Source: Onthophagus taurus (Eukaryota > Arthropoda > Insecta > Coleoptera > Scarabaeidae). Taken from it: a stretch of DNA of 64,000 bases. Location: NCBI RefSeq assembly GCF_036711975.1, contig NC_091966.1, positions 35,223,501 to 35,287,500 of the forward strand. Direction: 5' to 3'. A program made the translations under genes and the position numbers. Positions 49,261 through 61,678 of this stretch are shown piece by piece. Below the pieces are notes generated by a model. That model did not search any database, was not told the DNA's origin, and saw only the letters and a list, made by a program, of their open reading frames with translations. Numbering within the stretch: position 1 is the first letter of the stretch; each line of letters begins with the position of its first letter.

Positions 49261-49837
49261 AATGATGGGAGAGATAGATAGTAGTAGATATGTCCATTCT
49301 CAATTAAACCACTACATTTCTTCCTGACACCGCAAATTTTGGACACACCTAAATTGCTTCCTTACATCTTCAAAAGTAGTTACGCGAAATGACCAAATGG
49401 ACAAAACGTTTATGAATTAAAGTAGGTTTAGATACACAAAATCTGAATAAGTCAACTTTACATTAAATAGATATTCTTCCTATTATAACAGTAATAAATA
49501 TTTATCTATGTATATTAATGAACTGCAAAAAATTTAGGGGACTATTAGTCAAGTCGTGTGTTAAACTCCAACAGTTTCAATCTAAAGTATTGCGTTAAAA
49601 TGAACCATGTAGACTTGGACATTTCTGCACTTACAGAAATCATAAAAGAAACAACCATGCATTATGCCATAAACGAAAAAACACCCTAATGTGCTGGGAA
49701 GAAAATAAAAATGTAATTCTTTGAATAATAGTTATTTATATTACAAGTGGGCTAGAAACATAATTACTGTACAAGTGTGGAGAATGTAATCACACGAGTA
49801 CTGTAATTATGCACTAGCCTACGTGTGATATACAGCA

Positions 49838-50605
49838 TTTTATCTACGACTGCTAAAAATTACTAAAAAATCGATTTCTTTAAAAAAGTCTATTTGACAT
49901 TTATAAAAATATTTTGAAATGATTGTTGACAATTTTGAATTGTCAGTTTCAACAACATGTTTACTCTTCTGGAATAAGTGTTTCGAAATGTAAAAATATA
50001 ACAATTAATGTTTATAATAAATAGTATTGTTTCTCTTTAAATAGGTAGCACTTTTTCTTTTGTATTGTTGCTCGTTTTAACAAATTGAGTCTGTTCTGAT
50101 TGGGCTAAAAATGCGTCACGTAATGAAACCAGTGCGGTAATGAACTTCATTACGTAACTCAAATCACCTCAAATGAGTGTGGTAATGATGTCTTATCCAA
50201 GCAGTCGTAGATAATAGTATATTATTCAACAAGCGTATAATGGCGGCTGTTACCCACGAAGATGAAGTAATCTGTAGTAATGTAATCTGAGTGGGTAACA
50301 TCCATTATACGCAAGTTGAATACTATACTTTATCTACAACTATTTAATTTTGAAAAAAAATCAAAAAAAAACGAAAAAAAATAAACTTGATGGACATTTC
50401 AGACATAACCTCAATATAAGAAAGCTGTCATTTCTGTTAATATTTTATTTTTTGATTAGTAGGCCGTGTCAGAACTGTGGTATAATGGCTTCATTATTCA
50501 ACACTTTGTCAGTCATGGGTAATGCATGTCATTACCGTCAAAAATCAAATGTATAATGAATAGATAATTCAATAGTTGTAGATAAAAGAATTTTATTCAA
50601 CAATT
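49838..50605. repeat. Cluster of palindromic (MITE-like) sequences
   Basis: The word TTTATCTACRACTR occurs in alternating orientation at about 49838, 50204, 50328 and 50572. The second and third lie at the ends of an imperfect palindrome 50204-50345, with arms containing GCGTATAATGG and GTTACCCAC. GGTAATGA/CATTACGTAA motifs recur between. No coding sequence. It looks like two short inverted-repeat elements inserted next to each other. Confidence 0.55.
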
Positions 50606-50641
50606 CAATTTTTGTAAATTATCGTTTTTATTATTTTTCAG

Positions 50642-51057
50642 AGCTTTGTTAACATTTTGGACATCTTTAACCTTTCTTTTATCGATCATTTTCTTTAAGG
50701 GTTTTACAACGTACGCAAAATATTTAATTGCGATCCTTTAGCATCTAATAAAATTCAAAAACGTGACCAAATGCTTCCTTATTACGTTGTGGATGTTTCC
50801 ACGGGACTTAAAGAGAATATACCGGACTTGCTGGGTTATTTATAGCAGGAATTTTAAGTGCAGCTTTAAGACAACATTTTATAATCAATTTTAATTTGAA
50901 ATTTTCATTAATTAAATTTTATTCATTTTAATTTAGTGCATTATCAGCTTTAATGAATTATGTAGGAGCGATAATTTACGAAGACTTTACCAAAGCATTT
51001 CTTGGTAATAATATTTCTGACAAGGAAACTAGGCTTTTATTAAAATTAATCGTAGTC
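50642..51057 (+). pseudogene. Transporter pseudogene fragment (exons 5 and 6, copy 6/7-like)
   Basis: 50642-50870 matches the 219-nt exon (ALLTFWTSLTF, then RDQMLPYYVVDVS and LFIAGILSAAL), but a deletion in the TYAKYL-CDPL region shifts the frame, a small insertion follows DVS, and the donor is AAGAC instead of AAGGT. 50937-51057 matches the start of the 271-nt exon (ALSALMNYVGAIIYEDFTKA) and stops abruptly. No exon 1-4 or last exon on this strand nearby. Confidence 0.85.
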
Positions 51058-51099
51058 AATTAACACCAATTAACCTTGCACGATTTGCAAGTCTAACAT

Positions 51100-51700
51100 T
51101 GCAGACATCTAGCGAGTGCAATTTTAAGGTTGGATCCTGCTGAACTCGAGCTCGTACGGACTCTAAACACAACATGACAATAGTAGATAAAATTAATTGA
51201 GTGCATATAATATATAAATTCTTAGTGCACGCAATAACATATAAAAAACAACTAACAAATAAGTTATCAAGAAATAATAAATTTCCTGTTTTTCAAGTTT
51301 GTTATATCATAACAACAACATTTAAACATCTAACTCAACAACTTTTGTTTTCATAAAACCCTTAGTATTCATATTATTATAAGTATTCAACGAAGTGTAG
51401 TGTTTCAATTTCTAGTAGTACACAGAAACATTTTTTAAATTTTTTAAAATTTTTTTTTTGCATGTTCCAGAAAGAATTTGACTTATCTTTAATTTACAAT
51501 TCAATGTTATTATATTCGTCATTATAACTTTATTTAAGTATTTCTTTAAAAGATTTGAAATATTTCATTTTGAAAGAAGGTCTTAAATTTTTCAGCGTCA
51601 CCTTTTTTGTATTTTAAACCGTTCTTTTTTACAGATATCTTACTACAGAGAACTATTCTTAATCTCTACACTTCAAGTGTCTACATGGTACCACGACTAA
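51100..51700. other. AT-rich stretch after the truncated pseudogene
   Basis: No frame or motif recognised. The break in the pseudogene at 51057 lies at its left end. Confidence 0.3.
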
Positions 51701-53920
51701 TAATAGAACTCTCCTAATCAGAATTTGCCAAATAACATCCTTGGAGTAGCTAAACCATTTATGTCTGCCACGAGAATATTTATGAATTCTCGGAATTGCG
51801 AAGAAAGATAACTGTTTAAATTCGAACGGAGGTAAACCTTCTTTATTAATTCAAAATATCATAGCAAATATAAGGTTCTAGGCGACACGACTGCAGCTAC
51901 AATAAAGGCTTTAGAGCAATCAGTCCTGGACTCACTATTCTTGGGAAGAGTCACCGAATATCTCACCACTATGTTACTCAATTAAGAGTAATTTAGTGCA
52001 ACCTGCGTCACAAGAGACCAACTGCTACTGTCATTCTCATACCATCGATCTTTTAATCTAAGGTACATAATCGCAACCAAACTGAGCGCATTCCCTGAAG
52101 GAGAGATGTTGTTAAATTTAGATTAGGTACCAACATTTGGATAATTAGAACCAGCTGATAGCTACTTAATATGGGAATACAAATCTTCTCTAATTGGAGA
52201 ATTGTCATTCTTTAACCTTATCATATATCATACAAGAAGGCTTGTCTTCTCAGCAAGAGGCAAAATTCGGGTGATGCAACCATTTGGTGATGTTCTAACT
52301 TTATCAAACTTAAGCGGGAGTTGTGGACTGACTTTAATAAATACTCTACCTCATCCCGAGAAATCTTTAGCTTGAAGAAAGTGGTTGTTTCGAATCAACA
52401 AATAAGAGAATAGCTTTGGGAGTCTTCATTAACGTTTAAGGCGATTTTGATAAAGTCCTCTCTACAATTAGCAAATCTTTATTAAAGTACAATGTGCAAC
52501 TGCGATTCTTTTTGAATGTATTGTGAGAACTTTAAGATATAGAAACGTTAAGTTAAGGCATGGCTACCCTTATGGAAAACCATAGAACATCTAAACCTAG
52601 ACGGTTTAAAAACCGTGGGCTACGCAGAAGCAATGAAGCAAGACAATGAGATCATGCGGTGTCTCGAATAGTATGCTAGTGAACCAATGTTTTATGATGA
52701 GAATAGCAGCAGTTGAGAGAATTTCTAACGCGCTCAATATTCCTGAATTTGGACCGAAGGGCATTGTTTCAAAATTTAAAAAGATCTGGAGTTCGTACTG
52801 TCAAGAGTTGAAGAATTCCAAGAAGAATTCCATTATCAAGAGTCTCCTGACACACCTTAATTGAGAGTTATTACATCAACTTTCAATTAAGGTCCAATTT
52901 TTTTCTGCCAACATAAGAAAGCGGAAATATTTCTTCTTATACACAACTTAAACGTTCTACAGAGATTAAGTACTTGGAATTAATGCAAAAAAATAAGTTG
53001 AGATGTAAATTTCATGTAGAAAATAGAGTAAATAAGGCTTGCGGCACTTTCGACCAGTGACGTATGACTGACGCGGAGTTTTGGAGTTCGTTTTCCAAGA
53101 TAGTTTGGATCAATACGGTTGTAATTCGACGAATGCTAACTTATGCTCTAAACTACACAATTCACCGCCACCGCCTTACTTAATAAAACAGAAACTCGCG
53201 TGTTTGTATGTTACAGGCGCATTGGAATTAATCACTACATTAAACCCATAGAATTTACAGCCACTATACCTATATATTCAGGAGGTGACATTGATAACCA
53301 TGTTAAAACCTGCAATCAAGAAGAATTGGGAACGCTAACAGTAGTATGACAATAGTAGGAGTAGTGATTAACACATCCTTTGTCGAGTGTAAAACGGAAT
53401 ATACAAATTGTAATCTATATATAATCTATGATTGACATTGGAAAAGGCTTCGAAGCACAATCACGCCATAATTCAATGGATTAAGAGGCATTCTGGCTAA
53501 ACGAGCCATCGGCAGAACGTCCAGAGTTAATAATCACCCCCTCTTTATCTACTCATACTGAATCGATTAAGCACATCACCCATAAAATTCTTTAACTGAT
53601 CGGACACAGCCACGAGTGGTCTTTTTTTCTCGCACAAATAGTTACAGGTCTCATTACGGGAAACTACTAGAGAAAAAAACACAAACCGATGAACATTCCA
53701 GGTGCGTTATAAGTTTCTGCAAGCACTTCTTAACCCTACAAACATGCTGTTATGATATAATTCACACCTTGTCTTTTAATTTTCGTTTCAAACTGATTTC
53801 TTGCACTTTAAAAGAGACACGTAATCTTAATTGGGAAATACCAAGTGAATCATCTTCTTTTTCGATAATTACCAAAACGTGTCTGAACATAATTTATTGA
53901 TTATATACAGCTAAGAAATC
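51700..53920 (+). mobile_element. Degraded non-LTR retrotransposon of R1/Jockey-like type
   Basis: Plus-strand pieces in the expected order: KRIALGVFINV, a stop, then GDFDKVLSTISKSLLKYNVQ near 52400-52500 (cf. the reverse-transcriptase ALGVFLDVEGAFD block), RNVKLRHGYP near 52545, then KQKLACLYVTGALELITTLN near 53190-53250 and LQPLYLYIQEV (cf. RLACLxITGAxxTTP and PPLxxYI of such elements). A His/Cys-containing end follows near 53600-53760. Every block is broken by stops. Limits are approximate. Confidence 0.6.
52646..52864 (+). other. MADF-like reading frame inside the retroelement debris
   Basis: The frame reads VERISNALNIPEFGPKGIVS, then KFKKIWSSYCQELKNSKKN, resembling the second half of a MADF (Myb/SANT-like) DNA-binding domain (helix, then xKxxWxxxRxxYxxELxKxxxS). 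The first half is not in the same frame. It is either a fragment of another element or chance similarity. Confidence 0.3.
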
Positions 53921-54179
53921 TGTATGAGGCAAGGATAGCACTATATTAGTTTACTTTGTCTTTATTTAAGTACTACGTCAAATTTCTCGATATACTTTGG
54001 ACAAATCATTGAATTAATGAGGTTGTCATCATTATTAAAACTTTTAATATTCACAAGATTATAAATTTTTATCAAACCCAAGTAAAAAAGCACATAATAT
54101 TTTATATGGAATTTTTAAGAATAAATAATTACTTTATTTATATCCCTACAATTTTATATAACGAATTCCAAGACGGGTA

Positions 54180-54490
54180 GTAACCGTTAACCATTTTAAC
54201 CACGATGCGACGGACGAAGATTTCCATTCCGAAACGGCACAGAATGTCCATAAAAGCTCCCCACATCTGCGCAGGTCACGGGTGAGATTGGCGGGCTAAA
54301 GCTCTCACGTTGGTCCGCACGTAACGATGTAGCGATCAGTACTGAAACGAAAAGCTCGCTAGATAGTCAGTACACCTAGAGCTTTAACGGTTTTTGCAAC
54401 GAAAGCTCCGTGCGTTAAGTGTTTCGAAGCGGGAAAGCTCGCAACAAAAAGGGGAATTGAAAAGAAAGGTTTCAGGGGTAAGTTTGATTG
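54180..54490 (+). promoter_or_regulatory. GC-richer block, possible promoter and non-coding first exon
   Basis: This stretch is clearly richer in C, G and CpG (CGATGCGACGGACGAAG, GCGCAGGTCACGGG) than the surrounding AT-rich DNA. It has CGATCAGTACTG and TAGTCAGTACAC, which resemble arthropod initiator (TCAGT) sites, near 54332 and 54367, and a GTAAGT donor-like site at 54478. It could be the 5' end of a gene whose coding exons lie beyond the window, but no acceptor or coding exon was identified. Confidence 0.3.
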
Positions 54491-55679
54491 AAAGTATTTT
54501 TGTGTTCAAAAGATTCGAATAAAAATGGGATAAAAAAAATTTAATTAAAGAAAAGAAACTGAGAGAAGAGAGAAAAAAAAACAAGGGATAACAAATTGTG
54601 GAAAAAAGCTTTTGTTGTAGTACTCGGATCTCGTTAAAAGCTCTTTTAATCGTTCATAGTCACGTGCGCGCTGTGTTATTAGTGAGGAGCAAAAAAATAA
54701 TAATCTCTTTTTAGAATATTTTTTATACAGTGCAAAAATTAATGAGAAATCGGAATTTCGCGTCAGCTTAATTACCGTTGTTTAAAACTGGAATACTCCA
54801 TCAACTCGAAGTCTAATGTCCAAGAGTTTTGTAATAAATGAGTTTCCTTCTGAGCAAGGTACCCGAGGCAAGGTATCATTTTTACTGGTTAATGTTACAT
54901 AATTATCTTGTGTTAAGGTCTAGAAAAGCCATTTTAACAACTTCATTACGCTTCAGGAAGACATTAAACTTGCGTAGATGTAACTTTAGTCTTAAAAAAA
55001 ATGTAGATGAAGAGTAAAGTCTCGTTTTAATAGCTATAAATATTGGATACGATTCAATTAAAAAAAATAATTCTACTACATTCTTTCAATGTAAAGAAAC
55101 GAAAACACCTGTGTGCTGAACCCAATCCAATAAAGCACTAGAAACAGCCGATCGATTAAGAGACAAATAGTAGGAGGAATCGCCACCCCCACAATTACAA
55201 TTTCCTTTTCTCGGTGTGTTTGGTTAAGAGAAAAAAATTACCCTTTCCAATTAAGTTCGAAGTTTAAAGGAAGAAGTTAAATTTGAGAAACGACAGGAGG
55301 AAAATTAACGATCGAAATTTATAAATTATAAACATGTACGAGGAAATTTATATTTCATAATCCTTATTATTCACAACCCCTTAGTGTGAAGCACGAAAAG
55401 CAAACGATTTAAATTATGAACGTCAAACACATCGCAAAAGATAAACAGAAGCAAAAGATACAGTTTACAAACCACCAAGGAGATATGAGATTTTGGTTTC
55501 CTTTTGGGATCTATAAATTTGCAAGATCACAAATCCGAATCGAAAAGCTATTTATCAAGAGAGTAAAATTGAAATAAATTCATTTTGCAGAACAATATGA
55601 CGTCATATTTTAATTTTATTTGTAATATTAAAGAAATAAGTTTTTCACAGTAGAAATGATAATAATAATAAATAAAATA

Positions 55680-56690
55680 TTATTACCCTATTTCTTCTTT
55701 CTGTTGGACTCCATTGCATCGCTTTCTTCTTGGACCCATTCTTTGAACGTGACCGTGCCAATGGAGCTGTCTTCTTTGAACTTCGTCGACTATCGCTGTT
55801 TGCCCCCATCACCTCTCGTATATCGGTATTTCGTACTCGATCTACTTTAGTCTTGCCAGCTGCTTTTCTCCAGAAATCCTTTTCAACTGCCAGTAGCCGA
55901 TTCTCTATTTGTTTATTTAATTGTCAGATTTCGCATCCGTACAGCGCCACGGGGATAAAGATAGTGGAATATTGTTTTATTTTTTTTGAGATCTTTTTTG
56001 ACCAAAGAAGGGAATTTATGGCTTTTATTCTGTTTTTCCCCGTTGTAGTCGGCTTCCTATTTCTGCTTCACATCTTCCACTGTGGCCCATCTTAGTTCAC
56101 TCTTCGCATCATTTAATTAAGGTGTTATTATTTAGCACGAGATCTTTTGCAAATATACTGTGTTTTTGCTACATTAGTAACCAAGCACACCGGCCGTATA
56201 CTTCGATTAAGCGTTGTTTATTCATCCAATTCTACACCCATCCTTCTACATTTCTTTCTCCATTCTTCAAGAGCAATCTGCACATATATGTTGAATAATA
56301 GAGGTAACAGTGTGCTTCCTTGTCGGAGGCCTTTGGTGATGTAGAAGCTTTCTGATATTTGTTTGTTTATCTTTACTGCTGCTTCTGCCCCTCTGTATAA
56401 TTCTTTTGACATTTATTGACATTTACGATAGCGCTTGAAACAATTTTTGTTGAGGAATGGTGTCATATGCCTTGGTGAGATCCACAAATAAGAGATATGT
56501 TGTTCTTCCTGTAGCTACTTTCTTCTCTGTGATTTGGTTTAGACTGAATATATTATCCATGCAGGTTCTACCCGCTCTGAATCTCGCTTGCTCTTTTATT
56601 TCACATGGTGCCCATTCTTCTTGTATCAAATTTTTCATTATTCGAGTCTGCTTACAGAATTTGTAACTGTTAGACATCGACAGTTATTGC
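55680..56690 (-). mobile_element. Non-LTR retrotransposon remnant (RT and C-terminal region)
   Basis: Minus strand, in order: EQARFRAGRTCMDNIFSLNQ and TTYLLFVDLTKAYDTIPQQK (56600-56440), SESFYITKGLRQGSTLLPLL and FNIYVQIALEEW (56400-56240), then ALYGCEI and NKQIENRLLAVEKDFWRKAA (55960-55870), and after a frameshift QRRQLHWHGHVQRMGPRRK (about 55790). The catalytic YADD block between 56220 and 55990 is not recognisable, so the middle is deleted or decayed. Confidence 0.8.
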
Positions 56691-56699
56691 TTTTGAATT

Positions 56700-57690
56700 A
56701 TAAGAAGCCATTTTCCATCTATTTTTATATGACTTTTATTACACCAACCCTAAATCAAATCATATATAACCTTTTCAAACATATTGTTATTAATTTAAAA
56801 ATATTTTTTATCATTTTTATTTTCAAGAAACGTTAAATTAAAATTGAAGATTGCAAAAATATTTGTGTCAAAAACCGTTCAGCTTAGAAACTTAAAATTG
56901 GACTCAGGCAAACATCAAACAATCTTTTGTAATCTCAAAAAGGTTTTCTTTGTAATTCCAAACGATTTTGAACAAAGGAAGTTTTTCCTTATCCTTCTTT
57001 TCAATAAACGTCAAATTTAAATCGACTCTTTTTAATGTTTTTTATAAAAAAAACTGTTCACTCTGGAAGCTTCGAAGTTGATATAACCTAATCTCTAATA
57101 TTCTTTTACCACCACAAAATTTTTTTATTTCTAATCCATTTGGAGAAAAAAATTTTCTTTAAAGTAATTTTATACATATCAGTGGTAGCTACTGTAGCCG
57201 AAAAATGCGGTGGGAGCAAGCCCTTTTATTACCCTGTATATTAAAAATATCTGTCCAAGTTGAGCTTTTAAAATTTGTTATAACAACCTCAAATAATCTT
57301 TTGTCCACGACTACCTTATAATATATACTTTATGAATGAGTTTTCTAAAACAAAATGGTAGTCATTTTTCACGGAGTGAATAATAGCGGTGAATAATAAT
57401 CAATATTCACGGGTAGCCATCTTGACCAGACTAATAATAATTATTTGAAACGTTAAAAGTTCAAAAAACGTCAATTTAATTCAATTTTTTAGGAGTTTCT
57501 AATTGTTTGACATTAAAAAACCTAAACAAATTCCGGTTAATCAGGTTAATTATGCCACTCGCTACGCTCGTGACATAAGCTTAACCTTCGTGAATAATAG
57601 CCCTCATTATATGCGCATATAATAATATACTATTATAATCCCAAAACGTTTTGTTTTACAATTTTAATGTATTTGAACTATCATTTTTAA
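56700..57690. other. AT-rich spacer, possibly with a small inverted-repeat element
   Basis: No gene. At 57370-57660 GTGAATAAT words occur around an ATATGCGCATAT palindrome at 57609-57620, loosely like the 50.2-kb palindromic cluster. Confidence 0.3.
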
Positions 57691-57696
57691 CTAATA

Positions 57697-58654
57697 CAGC
57701 GAAGTCCGGTTATAACAAGCACGTGATATAACGAGTATGTCTTCAGGCCTCGTTAAAAGTCCTATCCTTACAATGTTAAAAATCTTGGTTATAACGAGGA
57801 TCGGCTATAACGAACTAATTTTGCATGTTATAAATCCGCCTATAACGAGCGGATGAGGTAAAGTCATGCATAAACCACAGAACTGTACGTACGAAAGAAA
57901 ATCTTTCCAGTTGGGCAGAAAAAAATGGTTTAGATATCGATGAGCTACATTTAAATTTATGTAATACTATTGACGACGACGTTATAACTGGTGGAATTCT
58001 ATCCGAAACCGAAATAATGTCTAACGTTAGACATTATTTCGGTTTCGGATAAAGATATAGATAAAGATGATGAATCCGATAATGAGTCAGATGAGGAAAT
58101 TATAGAAAGAATTATAACAATAAAAGAATTTCTAGAGACTTTCTCTACAGTATCACGTTACATTGAAGCCAACATCTACATGCGATATAATAAACAGTAA
58201 TTCAAAAGGAATTATTGCGCAAAAACTTTAAACAAAAAAACATCAAAGAATATTTCACTTTAAATAATTGTATAGTATAGTTGTTTAGTTAATTTCTTTG
58301 TTATTTTGTTATGTATTACATACACGTATTGCCAACCAAGATTGCCAAATATATAATCTAAACTTAGTAAAAAGTAGTTAACCGTGGTTCTTAAACGGAA
58401 AAATTTATTTTAAACTATACTTTATTTTATTCTAAACTAAACAAATGTTTATCACATACTATTCACACTTATACTTTTGTTAAATAAAGTAATAAGAAAA
58501 TAATAAAAATAAATTTTTCCGTTTAAGAACCACGGTTAACTACTTTTTACTAAGTTTAGATTATATATTTGGCAATCTTGGTTATAACGAGGCATCGCGT
58601 ATAACGGGCGATTTTTCCGCTCCCTTGGATGCTCGTTATAGGCGGTCTTCACTG
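57697..58654 (+). mobile_element. pogo/Tigger-type DNA transposon remnant, TA-flanked
   Basis: The left end CAGCGAAGTCCGGTTATAAC and the complement of the right end CAGTGAAGACCGCCTATAAC match, with TA directly outside both. This is the CAGTG..ATAACG end type of Tigger/pogo elements. Inside, a plus-strand frame reads LSSWAEKNGLDIDELHLNL, then IDDDVITGGILSETEIMS (57900-58030), as near the C terminus of these transposases; the rest is missing. It carries a perfect 50-bp palindrome at 58001-58050 and a perfect 78-bp inverted repeat (58334-58411 / 58506-58583). Confidence 0.83.
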
Positions 58655-58659
58655 TACTT

Positions 58660-59420
58660 CATTTGTAAATATCATCACTTGACACCCAATCAACATTGAC
58701 TCACCCTGTATATTAAAATTCATTTTTTTTATACAAAATGAACATTTTAATTATTTTCTTTTTCAATTTTAGTATTTTCTTGTTTTCAAGAACATCTATA
58801 AAATGTTGTTTCAAAAATAACCAGAAAATGTACCAAGTAAATATTTAAATTACCAAGTAATAACACGACTGTGAAAAGGGACCAAGCTATGACCAAGCTA
58901 GTACAATGTGTTAAATTCAAGCTTTCACAAACATAACTAACTGTGGAAACCTACGTAACATTTTGAGTAAAGTTTGCTTTAGCGAACATAATTTTGCTAT
59001 TATATCAAACACAATCTAATTGAATAAAAATAGTCTGTCTTTATATATAATCATTTCTTCATAATCAATCATCCGTTGAGAGCTAATAAATGGGAAAAAG
59101 TTGCCAATTTACCACTTTTGTCTCTTTCATGATCGTATATAGTTGGTGAATTTTATCATCCCCAACAATTTCTTTATTATAATTAGTCATAAAATTCATT
59201 TAGAATGGAGATTATGATTGACAAATCATGAGAAATGTAAAGTAATTATCAAAAAATATTTTGTTACGTTGAATGGAGTTCTTTTTTGCCTCCTATTCTC
59301 ATCCTGTGAACATTTTCTTGTAACTCCTCGGATATAAGTCTTTGAAAGCACAATTTGTGTCCTACCACCTATAGCTTGTTCAAACTGCATCTCGTAGATG
59401 ATATTAAGAGTAAACTTTTG
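58660..59420. other. AT-rich spacer, no gene seen
   Basis: Short frames only. The minus frame at 59226-59423 has no recognisable motif. Confidence 0.35.
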
Positions 59421-59439
59421 CACACAGGTATTAAGCGAA

Positions 59440-59880
59440 AATCACAATAACCTGACTTTTTCCATAAGATTTTGTTCAGTGATGAAACGGATTTCAATCA
59501 AGAAGAACTTCACCACAACCATGAATAGTGGCACTATGACAATTGTAAAAAAAGGTTAGGTTGTGAATGTTTGGATTGAAATTTCCAGAAGGGTCCATAT
59601 TTTTTGCAAAGAAAATTGAATAGTGAAACTTATAGTATTTTTTACGAGACCACTTTAAGGTCGTTTAGAAGACATTTCTTTACGACAGCATGGAACAATA
59701 TTTTTTTCAACGCGATGGAGTTCCAGCATATGTTACATTACGAGTTCGAGAAATTTTGAATCATTATTTCTGTAATAAACGTAATGGGCGGGGTGAGTTA
59801 ATAGCGTGGCAACTCCGCAAACCATTATTTAACTTTTACATTGAGTTCGTAATGAGGAATTGCATTTTGTGAAAATTTTT
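59440..59880 (+). mobile_element. Tc1/mariner-like transposase remnant (central part)
   Basis: Plus-strand frames read ILFSDETDFNQ near 59468, with the DD(E/D)-type DE(T/A)xF start, then QRDGVPAYVTLRVREILNHY near 59705-59765 and RNGRGELIAWQLRKP, matching the FQxDGAPAH and WPPRSPD region of such transposases. Stops and frameshifts are present. Confidence 0.68.
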
Positions 59881-60349
59881 CTATATCACATCCAGTGTAA
59901 CCTGATACTACCTAATTAAACTGAAAACGTACCTTTTTGATTTAACCAATACTGGGTTTGTCATCACTTTACTGGGTTTTTTGTGCATCCTGACAGAAAA
60001 AGTCGAATATTGATTCATTTGTTCCAAAAAAAAAGTTTGCAGCTGTTCTAAATAAACAAAAAAAAAAATCTGTCAGTGTTTTGCATTTATTTGTTCCCTA
60101 ACACAGTAGCAGTGGAGATTAATTAATGTTTAAATTGTAATTAGATTTAGATTTACCAATTTCAAATGCAAATTAAACAGCTTTAATGATTTTGATGTGG
60201 TAATAACTCTATATTGATATTGACTTCTTGCACAAGTTTGTTTCATGTTCGTCGTTGCTAAAAAGGTGCATGTTCATACTTCTCTATATGATTTTACATT
60301 TTCAACAAGAGAATTCGTTCATTGTAAAAACCGTAGTTATCTATGCGAG

Positions 60350-61200
60350 GTGGGGAGAAATGTTTTAGAATGGCTGATATACACTCGTTCTTAGATGCCA
60401 TGCCGGTTGACATGGTGCAGTCGATTGAACAACGCGTCTTTGTTTACGAAGTGTTTGTTGCAACAGGTAATTCGGTACTGCAAACACAGCGACGATTTCG
60501 ATCTCACGTCAATATTGGCCGATGGGCACCGTCCCTTTTCGCCCTACATTATTGAAATGGTTAAACAACTTTAAAACGAAAGGATCTGTTGTTAAGAGTT
60601 CAACTTCGTCGTTCAGCGACGCACGCGCTCGATCTTTATGCATATCAAACACGTCAGTTCGCAGAATTTTGCTCTTGAACCTCTACTTTCATCCCAATAA
60701 AATTATGGCCATTCAAAAAATGAAGGGAAGCGACTATGGACGACGGTTTACGTTTGCAGAAACAATGCTGGAAATCTTAGGAAATGACCGTATTCTGATA
60801 ACGACTGACGTGGCTAATTTTCGCTTATCGGGTGTTGTAAACAAACAAAATTGCCAATATTGGTCCACGGGATCAACGGGAAGTCCATGAAAGGTAATCT
60901 GTATAGTGAGAGCAGTAACTGTGTGGTGCAGAATTGCCTAATTTGGCATAATTGGCATACTTGTTTTCGAGAAAACGGACGTACTGTGATGGTCAACTCA
61001 CAGCATTACGTTACGTTCTTGCAACACTTTTTACTGCCTGAGACGACATCGGATTGACCTCAACAGAATTGTTTTCAACTAGTTGGGGCTAGTTGTCATA
61101 CATCAACATAATGCATGGCTTTTCTATGGGAACATTTTCCCAGCTACCTCATTTTATTGTCAGAGGATTCTTCCAACCACACCAACTTCATCTAACATCA
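60350..61200 (+). mobile_element. Tc1/mariner-like transposase pseudogene, nearly full gene
   Basis: Plus strand, in order: VQSIEQRVFVYEVFVATGNS and VLQTQRRFRSH (60415-60510), TLLKWLNNFKTKGSVVKSS (helix-turn-helix region, 60548-60605), SVRRILLLNLYFHPNKI, TFAETMLEILGND, a DVANFRLSGVVNKQN block (DEANF type) near 60810-60850, then ENGRTVMVNSQHYVTFLQHF (60970-61030) and a FQ-DG/HNA-type remnant near 61080-61120. At least three frame changes and stops break it. Confidence 0.8.
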
Positions 61201-61209
61201 TAGTTATGG

Positions 61210-61670
61210 TGAAAATAGGCATTAATAAAACTTAATTTTAAAATTTATTAAGAAATATGCATCTTAGGCTGGTTAAGGTTTCACTTGACAATTAAATTGA
61301 TGTCAAAATCCACTACAAAACCTAAGTCTTCTAATGCTGTATTAATTCTGAAACAAATTTCAAGTCTAACTCCAGAAATTATGTTCCAAGTGTTATTTAA
61401 TGCATGAATAAAAACATTACTATTACTTCATATTTCTGATAAAGGAATAAATATGTCCATAAATATCATAAACTTCATCTGACTATTAAATGAGCTAAAT
61501 GTCACTTTCGTATAAAAATCAATAAATTTGTATTCATGTCCCAAATGACATTAAAATAATGATTAATGATTGTAAATTGATTCAGATCGTTGAAGTGTTT
61601 CTTTTTCGTCAACTTAAAGTAGATTCGATTTCAAGGAGGAGTTCTTTCCGCAATTTAAAATTTCAATAAC
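61210..61670. other. AT-rich spacer, no feature seen
   Basis: No ORF or repeat that I can name. Confidence 0.3.
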
Positions 61671-61678
61671 CTTTGAAA

